Assembly (NCBI RefSeq): GCF_036417355.1
Contig: NZ_CP143889.1
Span: 2,790,001-2,854,000 of the forward strand
Reading direction: 5' to 3'
Source: Akkermansia sp. RCC_12PD
GTDB taxonomy: Bacteria; Verrucomicrobiota; Verrucomicrobiia; Verrucomicrobiales; Akkermansiaceae
DNA length: 64,000 bases
In this document: piece after piece, positions 18,254 to 27,447 of the stretch
Layout: each line of letters begins with the position of its first letter
How positions within the stretch are numbered: the first letter of the stretch is position 1
The notes under the pieces: generated by a model
What the model saw: only the letters and a program-made list of their open reading frames with translations
Databases searched by the model: none
Told to the model about the DNA's origin: nothing
Translations under genes and position numbers: made by a program

Positions 18254-20449
18254 TCACGGTTTCCGGCCTGGGTCCGTGGAAAATTTCAGACCGGGGAATT
18301 CCTTTACGTTGCAGCCGGGCGTTTTGGGATTCACCTGCACCGGGACGAAGGTGAACATCCAGCGGCGGGTGCTGTTGTTGTTCGGGCTTTTTACCAGAAC
18401 GTGGTTCCAGCCTTTCTTGAGGGTAATCATGGCAGGTTCACGGAAATGGTAGTTTTCATCCACCATCACGCCGCCATTGCGCGGCCTGGCCCACTTGGGA
18501 GGCTCAATTTCCTTTCCGTTGACGAAGAACCTGGGATTCGCATGGAACCACTTGCCCGGCACGCTGGCGGGGCCGTTGCGCCAGTCCGACGTGGCCCAGG
18601 TGTGGCCGCTCACCCAGAAGGGGACCGTCTGGGCCTTGGGGGAATAAATGTAGGTCTGCGCGTAATAGGTATGGTTCTTGTGCGGGAAGGCCCCCATTTT
18701 CGCTCCGTTGAACAGCGTCGGGAAATCGCAGTAATGCTTGAAGATGACAGTGGCGCCGGTGTAGTCGTCCTTGGACCATGTGTAGGTGACACCGCCAATT
18801 TCATAGGAATCCTTCATTTTTCCGCTCTTGACGTCTTCCTCCGGACCAAATTCCGTTTCCGTCTTCCCTCCGTGGGGAATGGGCCCCAACAGCTTCCACG
18901 GAATGTTCGCCTGGCGCACGTAGTTGAACTCCTTGTTTACGAAGAAGCGGTCCCGGATGGCGAGCACGCGGTTTTCATAGTCCGCAAAGCCTTTCAGGAG
19001 CGGATCCCCCTGCACGGGAAGGTTGGAGAAGTATTTCATGTACTCGTCCTGGTTGGGGTCCCTCTGAAACTTTTCATGCGGATTGTTCCACAGGGGTTCC
19101 GAAACGAAAGCCATGCCGGCGTAAACGGGCGTCTGGAGGACCTGGTTGCGCGGGTCCGTAATCTCCAGGTCCGGCCATGAGCAGAGGATCATGCCCAGCC
19201 CTTCAGCATTCTGGAACGGGCATGCCCGGCGGAAGTACATGGTCATGGCCGTTTCAAACGGATCAATGTGGTTCAGGTAGGTTTCCAGGGAATCGATATA
19301 CTTCGACCCGTCGGTAGGCCATGCCCGGCGGTTCTGGCGTCCGGACCACAGGTGCTGGATGGAGCCGTTATAGCCCTTCGGATTCAGGCCGGGCTGCCAC
19401 CTCATGGGCGTGCGCCCGCAGGACTCCACCGCATGGATGTATTCTTTCAGAATGTCATCGTTCACCTGCTCGTCCTTGCCGTGGGCCTCGTCCGTGCCGA
19501 TGTGGATGATGGGCATCTTTTCCTTGGGAACCAGGGAGCACATCTCCTTGATCAGGGCCACCAGGGCCTTGGTGGCCTTTTCATCGCTCATCTTCACGTT
19601 GAGCGCCTTCCGGAAGGCCTGGCTGTGCCCCGGCATGTCCATCTCCGGAATCAGCAGAATATTGCGCAGGCGGCAGTATTCCACCAGCTGCTTGAACTCC
19701 TTCTGCGTATAAAACTTGCCGGGCATGCGCGTGAAGTTCTTCGGATCGTTCAGTTCCGGATAAATTTTGGATTCCAGCCGCCAGCCTGGATGCTCCGTGA
19801 AATGAAAATGGTACACGTTCAGCTTGAGCTGGCCCATGGAGTCCAGTTCCTGGGCGATCAGGGGCAGCGGCATGTAATTACGGCCCACGTCGTTCATGAA
19901 TCCGCGGACCTCAAAATCCGGCCAGTCCACGATGTCGCAGGCGGCAATCGTCGTTTTCCCGTCCCGGCGCAGAAGAAGCTGTTCCAGGGTTTTCAGTCCG
20001 TAATAAAAACCTTTGGTGTCCCTGGCCGTGATCAGGGCCCCGCCGGGAGTCACCCGCAGGGAATAGGCCTCTTCCTTCAATTTGGGATTTTCCGTGCCGG
20101 CCTTCACGTCTCCCTGCACGAATTTGACGGCAAACGCCCCCTCCTGGGAAACCTGCACCCCGTGGCCGGCCAGGAAGGACTTCAGCTCGGACACGATAAA
20201 CTTCATTTGTTCCGGATAGGAAGTACGGGCTGGCGCCGGGGCCTGGATGCGCACGGACTGGACGGGGACCGCCCTGCCGCTCCACTTCACCTGCTGGGGC
20301 ATGGGGACCAGCGGCGGCCGGTCCGCCGGGAACATCCGGTAATTGGGGCCGTTGGCGGGGAAGGCGGGAGCCGTGTCCTGCCCCAGAACGCCGCCGACCG
20401 CCAGACAAAGGCAGATAACTGGCAATATAAAGGATTTCATACGACGCAT
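18254..20449 (-). CDS. Secreted GH20 beta-N-acetylhexosaminidase
   Basis: The protein has 731 residues. A signal peptide (SFILPVICLCLAVGGVLG) ends near residue 23. It is followed by a GH20b domain (about 45-175), the GH20 barrel (about 176-500) with RGFMNDVGRNYMP, NVYHFHFTEHPGWRLES, PEMDMPGHSQAF and the catalytic Asp320-Glu321 in HIGTDEAHGKD, and a C-terminal beta domain (about 600-725). Such enzymes use substrate-assisted catalysis to cut terminal GlcNAc or GalNAc from glycoproteins, a central step in mucin use. The usual HIGGDE reads HIGTDE here, a tolerated variant. It is probably exported to the periplasm or cell surface. Confidence 0.92.
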   Translation of the reverse strand: MRRMKSFILPVICLCLAVGGVLGQDTAPAFPANGPNYRMFPADRPPLVPMPQQVKWSGRAVPVQSVRIQAPAPARTSYPEQMKFIVSELKSFLAGHGVQVSQEGAFAVKFVQGDVKAGTENPKLKEEAYSLRVTPGGALITARDTKGFYYGLKTLEQLLLRRDGKTTIAACDIVDWPDFEVRGFMNDVGRNYMPLPLIAQELDSMGQLKLNVYHFHFTEHPGWRLESKIYPELNDPKNFTRMPGKFYTQKEFKQLVEYCRLRNILLIPEMDMPGHSQAFRKALNVKMSDEKATKALVALIKEMCSLVPKEKMPIIHIGTDEAHGKDEQVNDDILKEYIHAVESCGRTPMRWQPGLNPKGYNGSIQHLWSGRQNRRAWPTDGSKYIDSLETYLNHIDPFETAMTMYFRRACPFQNAEGLGMILCSWPDLEITDPRNQVLQTPVYAGMAFVSEPLWNNPHEKFQRDPNQDEYMKYFSNLPVQGDPLLKGFADYENRVLAIRDRFFVNKEFNYVRQANIPWKLLGPIPHGGKTETEFGPEEDVKSGKMKDSYEIGGVTYTWSKDDYTGATVIFKHYCDFPTLFNGAKMGAFPHKNHTYYAQTYIYSPKAQTVPFWVSGHTWATSDWRNGPASVPGKWFHANPRFFVNGKEIEPPKWARPRNGGVMVDENYHFREPAMITLKKGWNHVLVKSPNNNSTRRWMFTFVPVQVNPKTPGCNVKEFPGLKFSTDPGRKP

Positions 20450-20525
20450 GATACATATCCGGGAAAAACGTTCCTGTCAAACTTCAGCGTCATTCCGGCC
20501 CGGTTTTGCAAAAAGACCAGAGCTT

Positions 20526-20963
20526 TTATTCCGAAACGGGAGTGGCCGCCGCTGGCAGGCTGTCTTCCACTTCCCCGGTCACGCCGTCAATGGCCACGCC
20601 GCGGCGCACGGCATAAAGCCCGGCCTCATCCCCGCTTTTTCCGGATACGAACGCCCAGTAATAGGACTTCCGGTCATGGTAGCACGCCCATTCCCCGCCA
20701 ACGCCGGGGCGGACCTCCATCAGGAGGGAATAGGAGTCCGCTGGAGAAACCGTGAATCCGCGCGGGGTCTCCAGGCCGGCAGACGGGAAGGAGCAGATTT
20801 TTCCCCTCCAGACCAGTTCCAGAGGCGAGGACGACAACAGGCCGTCCGCCAGATGGCTGGCCGCCAGCATCTGGTGCGCTCCGAACATGGGAAGGCAGGA
20901 CACACAAAGGGACAGGGAGCAACAGGCACCGGCGCTCAGAAAAAAACGAAGGGGAAAAGACAT
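20526..20963 (-). CDS. Small exported protein of unknown function
   Basis: The predicted 145-residue product starts with a hydrophobic segment (FFLSAGACCSLSLCVSCLP) that may be a signal peptide. The cysteines near its end could form a poor lipobox. The remainder (AHQMLAASHLADGLLSSSP, GRHDRKSYYWAF-like core, EVEDSLPAAATPVSE end) matches nothing I recognise. It sits 76 bases upstream of the GH20 gene on the same strand and could be co-transcribed with it. The coding call rests on frame length, signal-like start and position. Confidence 0.5.
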   Translation of the reverse strand: MSFPLRFFLSAGACCSLSLCVSCLPMFGAHQMLAASHLADGLLSSSPLELVWRGKICSFPSAGLETPRGFTVSPADSYSLLMEVRPGVGGEWACYHDRKSYYWAFVSGKSGDEAGLYAVRRGVAIDGVTGEVEDSLPAAATPVSE

Positions 20964-21139
20964 GGGCGTGCTTCGAGAAATTGCGGAAAGGAATCAACTC
21001 CCAAACGCTTCCCCAGTCAATTAAAAAGCCGCCGATTTCCGGGAAAGAAGGAAGAATGCCTGCACGGCGCGGAAGACGGGCCTTTCATGCGGCGGCTGGA
21101 AATGAAGCGGAGCCTTCCCGGCCCGGACAGGGGGGCCGC

Positions 21140-21168
21140 TTGACATCCCTTTTTTACACTCCTATAGT
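21140..21168 (+). promoter_or_regulatory. Near-consensus sigma-70 promoter of the MATE gene
   Basis: TTGACA (21140-21145) and TATAGT (21163-21168) are spaced by 17 bases. Transcription would begin at about 21175, which excludes the possible TTG start at 21169 and supports translation from the ATG at 21199. Confidence 0.85.
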
Positions 21169-21198
21169 TTGCACTCCGTTGAAAGAAAAGCCGGAGTC

Positions 21199-22584
21199 AT
21201 GACAGCCCAGTCACGCAACATCTCGGAATTGGAAAACGCATCCGTCTGGCGTCTTCTGGTCCAGTATTCCCTGCCCTCCATCGCAGGCATGGTGGTGTAC
21301 TCCCTGTACAACATTATTGACAGCGTGTTCATCGGCCACGGCGTGGGGCCGCTTGCCCTTTCCGGCCTGGCGGTCACCTTCCCCATCATGAACCTGACTT
21401 TCGCCCTGGGAACGCTGGTGGGCATAGGCGGTGCGGCCATCAGCTCCATCAGACTGGGAAAGAAGGACCCGGAGGGGACGGAACATACGCTGGGGAACGT
21501 CCTGGTCCTGAGCCTGATCGCCTCCGTGGTGCTCGCTGTTCCCACACTGATCTTCCTCAAGGAAATTCTGGCCGCCTTCGGAGCCAGCGGGCAAACCCTG
21601 GCCTACGGGTATGACTTCATGCTGGTCACCCTGCTGGGGCTCCCCGTCACATACGTCTTTTTCAATCTCAATCACGTGATGAGGGCCACGGGCTATCCGA
21701 AAAAGGCCATGGGCTCCACCCTGCTTTCCGTAGGCATCAACATTGTTCTGGCGCCAATCTTTATCTTCTGGTTCAAGTGGGGCATCACCGGAGCGGCGTT
21801 CGCCACATTGATCGCCCAGATTGCCGGCATGGCGCGCGTGCTCATCCATTTTTCAGACAAATCCAGCGCCGTCCATTTCCGCCGCGGCATCTGGAACCTG
21901 AAAAGAGCCATCGTTACCGGCATTCTGTCCATTGGGCTGGCTCCGTGTCTGGTGAATGTGTGCGGCAGTGCGGTGGCCATTGCCATCAACAGGCAGCTTG
22001 CGGACCACGGCGGGGACCTGGCCATAGGCGCCTTCGGCATCATCAACCGGATTCTCATCCTGTTTGCCATGCTCGTCATCGGCCTCACGCAGGGCATGCA
22101 GCCCATCATCGGCTACAATCACGGAGCCATGAAGCCGGACCGGGTGTTGCTCACGCTGAAATACGGGATCATTACGGGCACGGCGTTCACTACGGCGGGC
22201 TTCCTGGCCTGCATGTTTTTTTCCCACGGCATTGCCGCCCTCTTTACGGATGACGCACAACTGATCAGCCTGGCCGCGGGCGGGCTCAAGATCGTCATTC
22301 TGGCCTTTCCGCTCATCGGCAGCCAGATCGTCATCGGGAACTTTTTCCAGGCCATCGGCAAGGCAAGGCTGGCCATTTTCCTCTCCCTCACCCGCCAGAT
22401 GCTGTTCCTGCTGCCGTTCCTGCTGATTTTACCGGGGTTCTGGGGACAGACGGGCGTATGGGCGTCCATGCCGCTGGCGGACGTTCTTTCCTCCATCGTC
22501 ACCCTGTGGTTCATCCGCAGGTTCTTGAAATATTACCGCGGGAAAAACCGGGAATACCTGGCGCAGCCTGCCGGGCAGGTCTAA
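21199..22584 (+). CDS. MATE-family efflux transporter
   Basis: This 461-residue inner-membrane protein has about twelve hydrophobic helices in two similar halves. The N-terminal pattern (LVQYSLPSIAGMVVYSLYNI then IDSVFIGHGVGPLALSGLAV) and its echo in the second half (QPIIGYNHGAMKPDRV) are characteristic of MATE exporters of the NorM/MepA branch. These expel cationic drugs or metabolites using Na+ or H+. The start at 21199 is set by the promoter just upstream; GGAG lies close before it. A palindrome GTCCTTTTTAAAGGAC at 22606-22621, after the stop, may be a weak terminator or an operator for the next gene. Confidence 0.9.
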   Translation: MTAQSRNISELENASVWRLLVQYSLPSIAGMVVYSLYNIIDSVFIGHGVGPLALSGLAVTFPIMNLTFALGTLVGIGGAAISSIRLGKKDPEGTEHTLGNVLVLSLIASVVLAVPTLIFLKEILAAFGASGQTLAYGYDFMLVTLLGLPVTYVFFNLNHVMRATGYPKKAMGSTLLSVGINIVLAPIFIFWFKWGITGAAFATLIAQIAGMARVLIHFSDKSSAVHFRRGIWNLKRAIVTGILSIGLAPCLVNVCGSAVAIAINRQLADHGGDLAIGAFGIINRILILFAMLVIGLTQGMQPIIGYNHGAMKPDRVLLTLKYGIITGTAFTTAGFLACMFFSHGIAALFTDDAQLISLAAGGLKIVILAFPLIGSQIVIGNFFQAIGKARLAIFLSLTRQMLFLLPFLLILPGFWGQTGVWASMPLADVLSSIVTLWFIRRFLKYYRGKNREYLAQPAGQV

Positions 22585-22799
22585 CATTTCCGGCGCTCCT
22601 TTTGAGTCCTTTTTAAAGGACATGATACTGGCAGTATGCCTAACGCGCCGCGTTTTACGGACTCTATTTCGATGAGGGCCCCCTAGGAATGAGGCGGAAA
22701 GCCCGGACCTTTTCATGGCGTCCTCACAACCGCCTCCGCTCCACCGCGGCGGAAAAAGACAAATGCGGAAAAATTATTCTGCCCAAACTCACAGAGACG

Positions 22800-24299
22800 A
22801 TGAAAAACGGAATCATGATGCAATACTTTGAGTGGAACCTGCCCAACGACGGACAGTTCTGGAACAAACTGAAGGAAGACGCCCCCCATCTGGAGGAAAT
22901 AGGGGTGACGGCCGTCTGGATTCCGCCGGCCTACAAGGGCAAGGAACAGAACGACGTGGGATACGGCACCTACGACTTGTTTGACCTGGGGGAATTCGAC
23001 CAGAAAAACACCGTGCGCACCAAGTATGGCACCAAGCAGGAGCTCCAGGACGCCATCAAGGCCCTGCACGACCACCATGTGGATGTTTACCTGGACGCCG
23101 TGATGAACCACAAGGCCGGAGCAGACTATACGGAAAAGTTCATGGCCAAGGAAGTGGACGAGAACAACCGGGAGGAGGAAACCACGGACGCCTACGAAAT
23201 TGAAGGCTGGACCGGATTTAATTTCCCCGGCCGCGGAGACAAGTATTCCGACTTCAAATGGCACTGGTACCACTTTACCGGCACGGATTACGACAATAAA
23301 ACGGGCAAAACCACCGTGTTCAAGATCATGGGGGACGGGAAGGACTGGAGCAGCGGCGTGGATGACGAAAATGGAAATTACGACTACCTCATGTTCGCCA
23401 ACCTGGACTTCGACCACCCGGAAGTGGTGAAGGAAATGGAAAAATGGGGCGTATGGGTCTCCCGCGAACTTGACCTGGACGGCATGAGGCTGGACGCCAT
23501 CAAGCATATCAACGACGAATTTATCAAGAAGTTCCTGGCCGCCGTCCGCAAGGAACGGGGAGAGGACTTCTACGCCGTGGGGGAATACTGGAAGCAGGAC
23601 CTGGATTCCCTGGACGAATACCTGAAGGAGGAACGCTACAAGGTGGACCTTTTCGACGTGCCCCTGCACTACAACATGTACCAGGCTTCCGAACACGGCC
23701 GGGATTACGACCTGACCAAGATTCTGGACGGCACGCTGGTCCAGAACCACCCCACCTTGGCCGTCACCTTTGTGGACAACCATGACTCCCAGTGGGGCAG
23801 TTCCCTGCAATCAGCCGTCAAGGACTGGTTCAAGCCTTCCGCCTACGCGCTGATCCTGCTCATGAAGGACGGCTACCCCTGCATCTTTTACGGGGATTAC
23901 TACGGTGTCAGCGGCAATCCGCCCGTACACCGCGGCATCATCGACAACCTGCTGGAAATCCGCAAGAACCACGCCTACGGGGAGCAGAATTACTACTTCG
24001 ACCATCCGAACACCATCGGCTTTACCCGAGTGGGGGACGAACAGCATCCGAAGTCCGGCGTGGCCGTACTCATCTCCAACGGGGAAAACGGGGACAAGGT
24101 CATGAACGTGGGCAAGCAGCACGCGGGAGAAACCTGGAAGGAAGCCACCGGAAACGTGGAGGAAACCGTCACCATTGACGACGAAGGCAACGGCCGGTTC
24201 ATCGTCCACGGCGGCAACGTGGCCGTCTGGATTCCGGAGGATGCTCCCCAGGACCCCAAGCAGGACGCCCGGAAGGACGATGCCGGGGAAGAAAGCTGA
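22800..24299 (+). CDS. Cytoplasmic GH13 alpha-amylase
   Basis: The 499-residue protein starts MKNGIMMQYFEWNLPND, the usual start of cytoplasmic alpha-amylases, with no signal peptide. The GH13 regions are in order: LDAVMNHKAGAD (region I), GMRLDAIKHI (nucleophile Asp), AVGEYWKQDLD (acid/base Glu) and FVDNHDSQWG (third Asp). It would hydrolyse internal alpha-1,4-glucans, probably stored glycogen or imported maltodextrin. A short acidic tail (PEDAPQDPKQDARKDD) extends beyond the C-terminal beta domain and is unusual. The upstream in-frame ATG at 22689 gives a basic leader without family similarity, so the ATG at 22800 is used. Confidence 0.92.
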   Translation: MKNGIMMQYFEWNLPNDGQFWNKLKEDAPHLEEIGVTAVWIPPAYKGKEQNDVGYGTYDLFDLGEFDQKNTVRTKYGTKQELQDAIKALHDHHVDVYLDAVMNHKAGADYTEKFMAKEVDENNREEETTDAYEIEGWTGFNFPGRGDKYSDFKWHWYHFTGTDYDNKTGKTTVFKIMGDGKDWSSGVDDENGNYDYLMFANLDFDHPEVVKEMEKWGVWVSRELDLDGMRLDAIKHINDEFIKKFLAAVRKERGEDFYAVGEYWKQDLDSLDEYLKEERYKVDLFDVPLHYNMYQASEHGRDYDLTKILDGTLVQNHPTLAVTFVDNHDSQWGSSLQSAVKDWFKPSAYALILLMKDGYPCIFYGDYYGVSGNPPVHRGIIDNLLEIRKNHAYGEQNYYFDHPNTIGFTRVGDEQHPKSGVAVLISNGENGDKVMNVGKQHAGETWKEATGNVEETVTIDDEGNGRFIVHGGNVAVWIPEDAPQDPKQDARKDDAGEES

Positions 24300-24382
24300 T
24301 CCATTTGCCGCAGGCGGATGAACACCGCCTGACGGGACTTTTTATCGGCGGTCTGGCCCTTCCGGAATTTTCCGGAACGCGG

Positions 24383-24832
24383 TCAGGCCGTTTTTACTTT
24401 AATTACCAGCTTGCGGATGACGCCTTCCCCAATGCACCCGGCATGGGCGTCTTCCGGGAAAAACACGGCGAACTGGCCGGGCCTGACGGTGAAGGAAGTT
24501 TCTTCCGCGTCGTCGTAATGCTGCGCATCCTTCTCCTCCTGGAAGGGTTCGGACGGTTTTTCCAGCACGGCGCGCTCCTTCCAGGTAAAGCGTTCTTCCC
24601 GTGAAAGAGGTACGTGGATGTCGATGAACTTGTTATGGACCTCCATCCTGGCCTTTTCCAGGGTCTTCATCGCCGTTTCGTTCACCATCACGATCAGGGC
24701 ATCTTCCGCAAGAACATGAGGCCCCGGCTCCAGAACGGCCGGATCTGCAGCGCGTACGAAGTCGAAAGCCTGCTTGAACAGGGGATTTAATTTTTCATAA
24801 CGAGCGGAATCGGAAAGAGAGGCAATAATCAT
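24383..24832 (-). CDS. YhcH/YjgK/YiaL family protein
   Basis: This 149-residue protein has the cupin-like DUF386 fold, with the motif KARMEVHNKFIDIHVPLSRE (His ligands) and FAVFFPEDAHAGCIGEG. Members include NanQ, which speeds anomerisation of sialic acid, and the beta subunit of some beta-galactosidases. Such a role would suit a mucin-glycan degrader, but the substrate cannot be told from sequence. A TTG at 24841 is in frame, but the ATG at 24832 is the natural start. It converges on the amylase gene and stands alone. Confidence 0.85.
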   Translation of the reverse strand: MIIASLSDSARYEKLNPLFKQAFDFVRAADPAVLEPGPHVLAEDALIVMVNETAMKTLEKARMEVHNKFIDIHVPLSREERFTWKERAVLEKPSEPFQEEKDAQHYDDAEETSFTVRPGQFAVFFPEDAHAGCIGEGVIRKLVIKVKTA

Positions 24833-24979
24833 GACAAACAATTCTGTTTAAAGGAAACGCCATTCTAATGTACCAGCAGGCCCCGTCAAATCCTTTGGTA
24901 AAATCCATTCAATCCCTGTCCTTCAAACATTATTTGAAACAAACAGTCAATATCTTGGAAAGATAAAAGAACGCTCATC

Positions 24980-25166
24980 GGATTACGAATCCGTGCAAAT
25001 CCGCAAAAAGGGGGGAATGAAAAGATAACGCCCGTATGGAGAAGCACGATTGTAAAAGACCTGGGCATCGTTAAACTGCATCTCCTTAACTTTTCCCGGA
25101 AATAGAGCTTGGTAGTAAGGGACAAAGTGTAAAAATATTTTCTTGACGCCGGATTCGTAATCCGGC
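24980..25166. promoter_or_regulatory. Inverted-repeat pair in the leader of the PEP-CTERM gene
   Basis: GGATTACGAATCC (24980-24992) and its exact reverse complement GGATTCGTAATCC (25151-25163) frame the upstream region. The second copy sits in a perfect 8-bp-arm palindrome, GCCGGATT-CGT-AATCCGGC (25148-25166), 17 bases before the start codon. It could be an operator for a dimeric regulator or an RNA stem in the 5' leader. Confidence 0.5.
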
Positions 25167-25183
25167 ATGTTGAGGCAACAGTC

Positions 25184-25888
25184 ATGAAAAAGATACTCTG
25201 CACCCTCTGTTTGGGCCTGGTCTCCCTGGCAGCCTCCGTTTCCGCCGCAACCATTGAGCTGATGCCGGAAATCACCGCCATCACCGGCCAGGGCTACAAT
25301 TCCGCAGGACGTCTTGCCAACAACAATATCACAGCCGCCGACGTCAAGGCATGGCTGGGACCCGCCGGACGCGCGGACGGATGGTACACCACTACCGGAA
25401 ACGGTGACATGGGCTGGGGCAGCGCTTCCGTCAATACAGCCAACCAGGCTATCAGCCTTCCCAACATGCCCGGTACGGCCGGGGTCTGCGCCGGCCTGAA
25501 AATGACCATTGAAAACATCCAGGCTTATTCCGGACTCACTTTCAGCTTCAGCCTGACTCCTCCCGGAACGGGCCCCACGTACACTTATTCCGTCTGGTAT
25601 GAAACCACGGACGGAGACCTGGTGGAACTTTGCAGGGGAAGCAGGGGCAACAACGCCTCCCAGTGGAACGTTTCCTACGATGTGACCGATGAACAGCTCG
25701 CGGCCATGAAGGAAAACGGCAACGGCAAGGTTTACACTGTCATCGGAAGTTCAGGGGGCACCAACGGCAACAGCGGAACCATCCGCGATATTTCGCTGGA
25801 AGGCACACTGGCCGTTCCGGAACCAGCAACGGCTTCCCTGAGCCTTTTGGGGCTGGTCGCGCTGATGCTGCGCCGCCGCAGGGTGTAA
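25184..25888 (+). CDS. PEP-CTERM-anchored exported protein
   Basis: The 234-residue protein has an N-terminal signal peptide (ILCTLCLGLVSLAASVSA, cleavage near residue 22). The mature part is rich in Gly, Thr and Asn and probably beta-structured. The sorting signal is VPEPATASLSLLGLVALMLR plus a final RRRV. The VPEP motif, membrane helix and basic end are the textbook PEP-CTERM signal recognised by exosortase, after which the protein is released or linked to the surface matrix. The function of the mature part is not recognised. An inverted-repeat leader lies upstream and a terminator follows. Confidence 0.85.
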   Translation: MKKILCTLCLGLVSLAASVSAATIELMPEITAITGQGYNSAGRLANNNITAADVKAWLGPAGRADGWYTTTGNGDMGWGSASVNTANQAISLPNMPGTAGVCAGLKMTIENIQAYSGLTFSFSLTPPGTGPTYTYSVWYETTDGDLVELCRGSRGNNASQWNVSYDVTDEQLAAMKENGNGKVYTVIGSSGGTNGNSGTIRDISLEGTLAVPEPATASLSLLGLVALMLRRRRV

Positions 25889-25915
25889 CGGAAATATTCC
25901 TCCCGTTTTTCACGG

Positions 25916-25951
25916 AAAAGGCTGTCCCCCGCGCGGGAGACAGCCTTTTTT
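25916..25951 (+). terminator. Terminator of the PEP-CTERM gene
   Basis: GGCTGTC (25920-25926) pairs with GACAGCC (25939-25945), extended by flanking A and T runs, followed by TTTTTTG. Confidence 0.85.
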
Positions 25952-26097
25952 GTCGGAGGACCATTCTGGAAAGACGCCCTTCCCCCATGGTCCGCCATCC
26001 CCGCAATTTACCTCCTTTCCTCCCCCCTTCGTGTTCCGGGAATCCCCTTTCGTCATGCGCCATGGTAAATGCTTGCCTTTCCATCTTCCCCGGAATA

Positions 26098-26112
26098 TTA
26101 GAGTAACTGTAA
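26098..26112 (+). promoter_or_regulatory. MerR operator-like palindrome upstream of its own gene
   Basis: TTAGAGTAACTGTAA differs at one base from the perfect palindrome found at 29187-29201 and is likewise followed by CC. It ends 15 bases before the ATG of the MerR gene, which suggests autoregulation. Confidence 0.6.
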
Positions 26113-26127
26113 CCATTCCTCAAAACG

Positions 26128-26613
26128 ATGATCAAGCAAAAGCCCAAACTGGGCACTTACAAAGCCTCCCACGACCGCACCCCCAAATATACGGTCAAGC
26201 AGGTGGCGGACATGATGGAAATGTCCGCCTACACCATCCGTTATTATGAGAACGTGGGGCTGATTCCCGACGTGGACCGCAGCGGCGGAAACGCCCGCAT
26301 GTTTTCTGAATACACCCTGGGCTGGCTCCGCCTGGTTCACTGCCTCCGCATGACGGGGCTTCCCATTGAGGAGGTCAAACACTACATCGACCTGTGCCAG
26401 GAAGGGGATTCCACCATTCCGGAACGGGCGGAACTCATCTTCAAGCAGGAAAAAAGCCTCAGGAACCAGCTCCGCGTGCTGAAAAAGCAGATGGAAGTGC
26501 TGAAATACAAGAAGAAATTCTACCAGGACCTGCTGGAAAACCGCAGGCCGGACAGCTGCAATCCCCTGAACCACGCCCCCGCAAACGAACCGAACATCAC
26601 GCCGGAGGACTGA
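26128..26613 (+). CDS. MerR-family regulator, AdhR/NmlR-like
   Basis: This 161-residue regulator has the MerR helix-turn-helix YTVKQVADMMEMSAYTIRYY followed by ENVGLIP (about residues 20-47). A second wing helix follows (FSEYTLGWLRLVHCLRMTGL), then a dimerisation coiled coil (LIFKQEKSLRNQLRVLKKQM, about 105-140). There is no large effector domain, as in the AdhR/NmlR subgroup that responds to aldehydes and electrophiles. It converges with the flavodoxin/cupin operon, and shared palindromes at 26098, 29187 and 42137 point to it as their regulator. Cysteines near the centre (HCLRM, LCQEG) and at the C-terminus (DSCNP) could sense thiol-reactive compounds. Confidence 0.85.
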   Translation: MIKQKPKLGTYKASHDRTPKYTVKQVADMMEMSAYTIRYYENVGLIPDVDRSGGNARMFSEYTLGWLRLVHCLRMTGLPIEEVKHYIDLCQEGDSTIPERAELIFKQEKSLRNQLRVLKKQMEVLKYKKKFYQDLLENRRPDSCNPLNHAPANEPNITPED

Positions 26614-26619
26614 ACGCGG

Positions 26620-27372
26620 TTACCGGATGAAATTGGTTCCCACGCGCGGTTCTTCCTCCGGAAGGGGCACTCCCGCCAGCTTTCCCGCTTCAATGCTTTT
26701 CAGCAGCCAGGCCATGTTCCGGCCCAGCGTCCTCATGATTTGCAGGCCTTCCAGGTCCTTGAGGACTTCGTCCGGCGTGTTCCCGTGAACCATGTTCCAG
26801 TACTGGGAGGAGACGATGGGCATGGAGCTGAACAGCAGGTATTTATTCAACTGGTCAAGCGTGGCGGTGCTCCCCGCCCTGCGGCAGCTGGTGACCGCCG
26901 CGCCGGGCTTGCCCCTGAACCGGGCCGATGCGGCATAAAATATCCGGTCCAGGAAGGAGCTCATGTCTCCCGCCGCTGAAGCGAAATGAACGGGGGAACC
27001 AAACACGAAGCCGTCGCAGCCCGGGACTTTTTCAAGGAACAGGTTCACGCAGTCATTCCGGAAGCACTTGCCCGTTTTCCGGCATTCCCCGCAGGCGATG
27101 CACCCGGCTACCGGATGGCTGCCTATCCAGAAAATTTCCGTTTCCACGCCGCAGCCCTCCAGCGCCCCTGCAACTTCCTTCAGCGCCGTATAGGTACACC
27201 CGTGTTCATGGGGGCTTCCATTGACGAGCGCCACTTTCAGCTTTTTTCCGGAGGCGGCGGGAACGGTTTCCGCGGCGGACGCAAAGCCCAGCCCCAGCCC
27301 GGCTCCGGCGGCGGCCATGCCCATCTGTTTCAGGCTCGCTCTGCGCGAGATGCTGCTTGAATTATTCATCAT
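26620..27372 (-). CDS. Tat-exported NADPH-dependent FMN reductase-like flavodoxin
   Basis: The 250-residue protein begins with a Tat-type signal (SISRRASLKQMGMAAAGAG, twin Arg at about residues 10-11) and continues with an iron-sulphur-flavoprotein-like flavodoxin fold: KVALVNGSPHEHGCTYTAL (FMN phosphate loop), CIACGECRKTGKC (cysteine cluster) and FGSPVHFASAAGDMSSFLDR. The fold binds FMN and the twin-arginine signal indicates export already folded with cofactor. It is the last gene of the minus-strand operon 29081-26620 and lies just after a hairpin at 27391-27417 that may lower its expression. Confidence 0.83.
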   Translation of the reverse strand: MMNNSSSISRRASLKQMGMAAAGAGLGLGFASAAETVPAASGKKLKVALVNGSPHEHGCTYTALKEVAGALEGCGVETEIFWIGSHPVAGCIACGECRKTGKCFRNDCVNLFLEKVPGCDGFVFGSPVHFASAAGDMSSFLDRIFYAASARFRGKPGAAVTSCRRAGSTATLDQLNKYLLFSSMPIVSSQYWNMVHGNTPDEVLKDLEGLQIMRTLGRNMAWLLKSIEAGKLAGVPLPEEEPRVGTNFIR

Positions 27373-27387
27373 GGATGGTCCTATTAC

Positions 27388-27420
27388 AAAAAAGAGGGGG
27401 AAAACATCCCCCTCTTTGTC
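27388..27420 (-). terminator. Intra-operon hairpin, possible partial terminator
   Basis: AAAGAGGGGG (27391-27400) pairs perfectly with CCCCCTCTTT (27408-27417). It lies between the cupin gene and the Tat-flavodoxin gene. On the minus strand it is followed by TTTGTAATAGG, only a short T run, so partial termination or mRNA stabilisation is more likely than a full stop. Confidence 0.6.
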
Positions 27421-27447
27421 ATGATCCGTTTTCTGTTCCGGACGATG

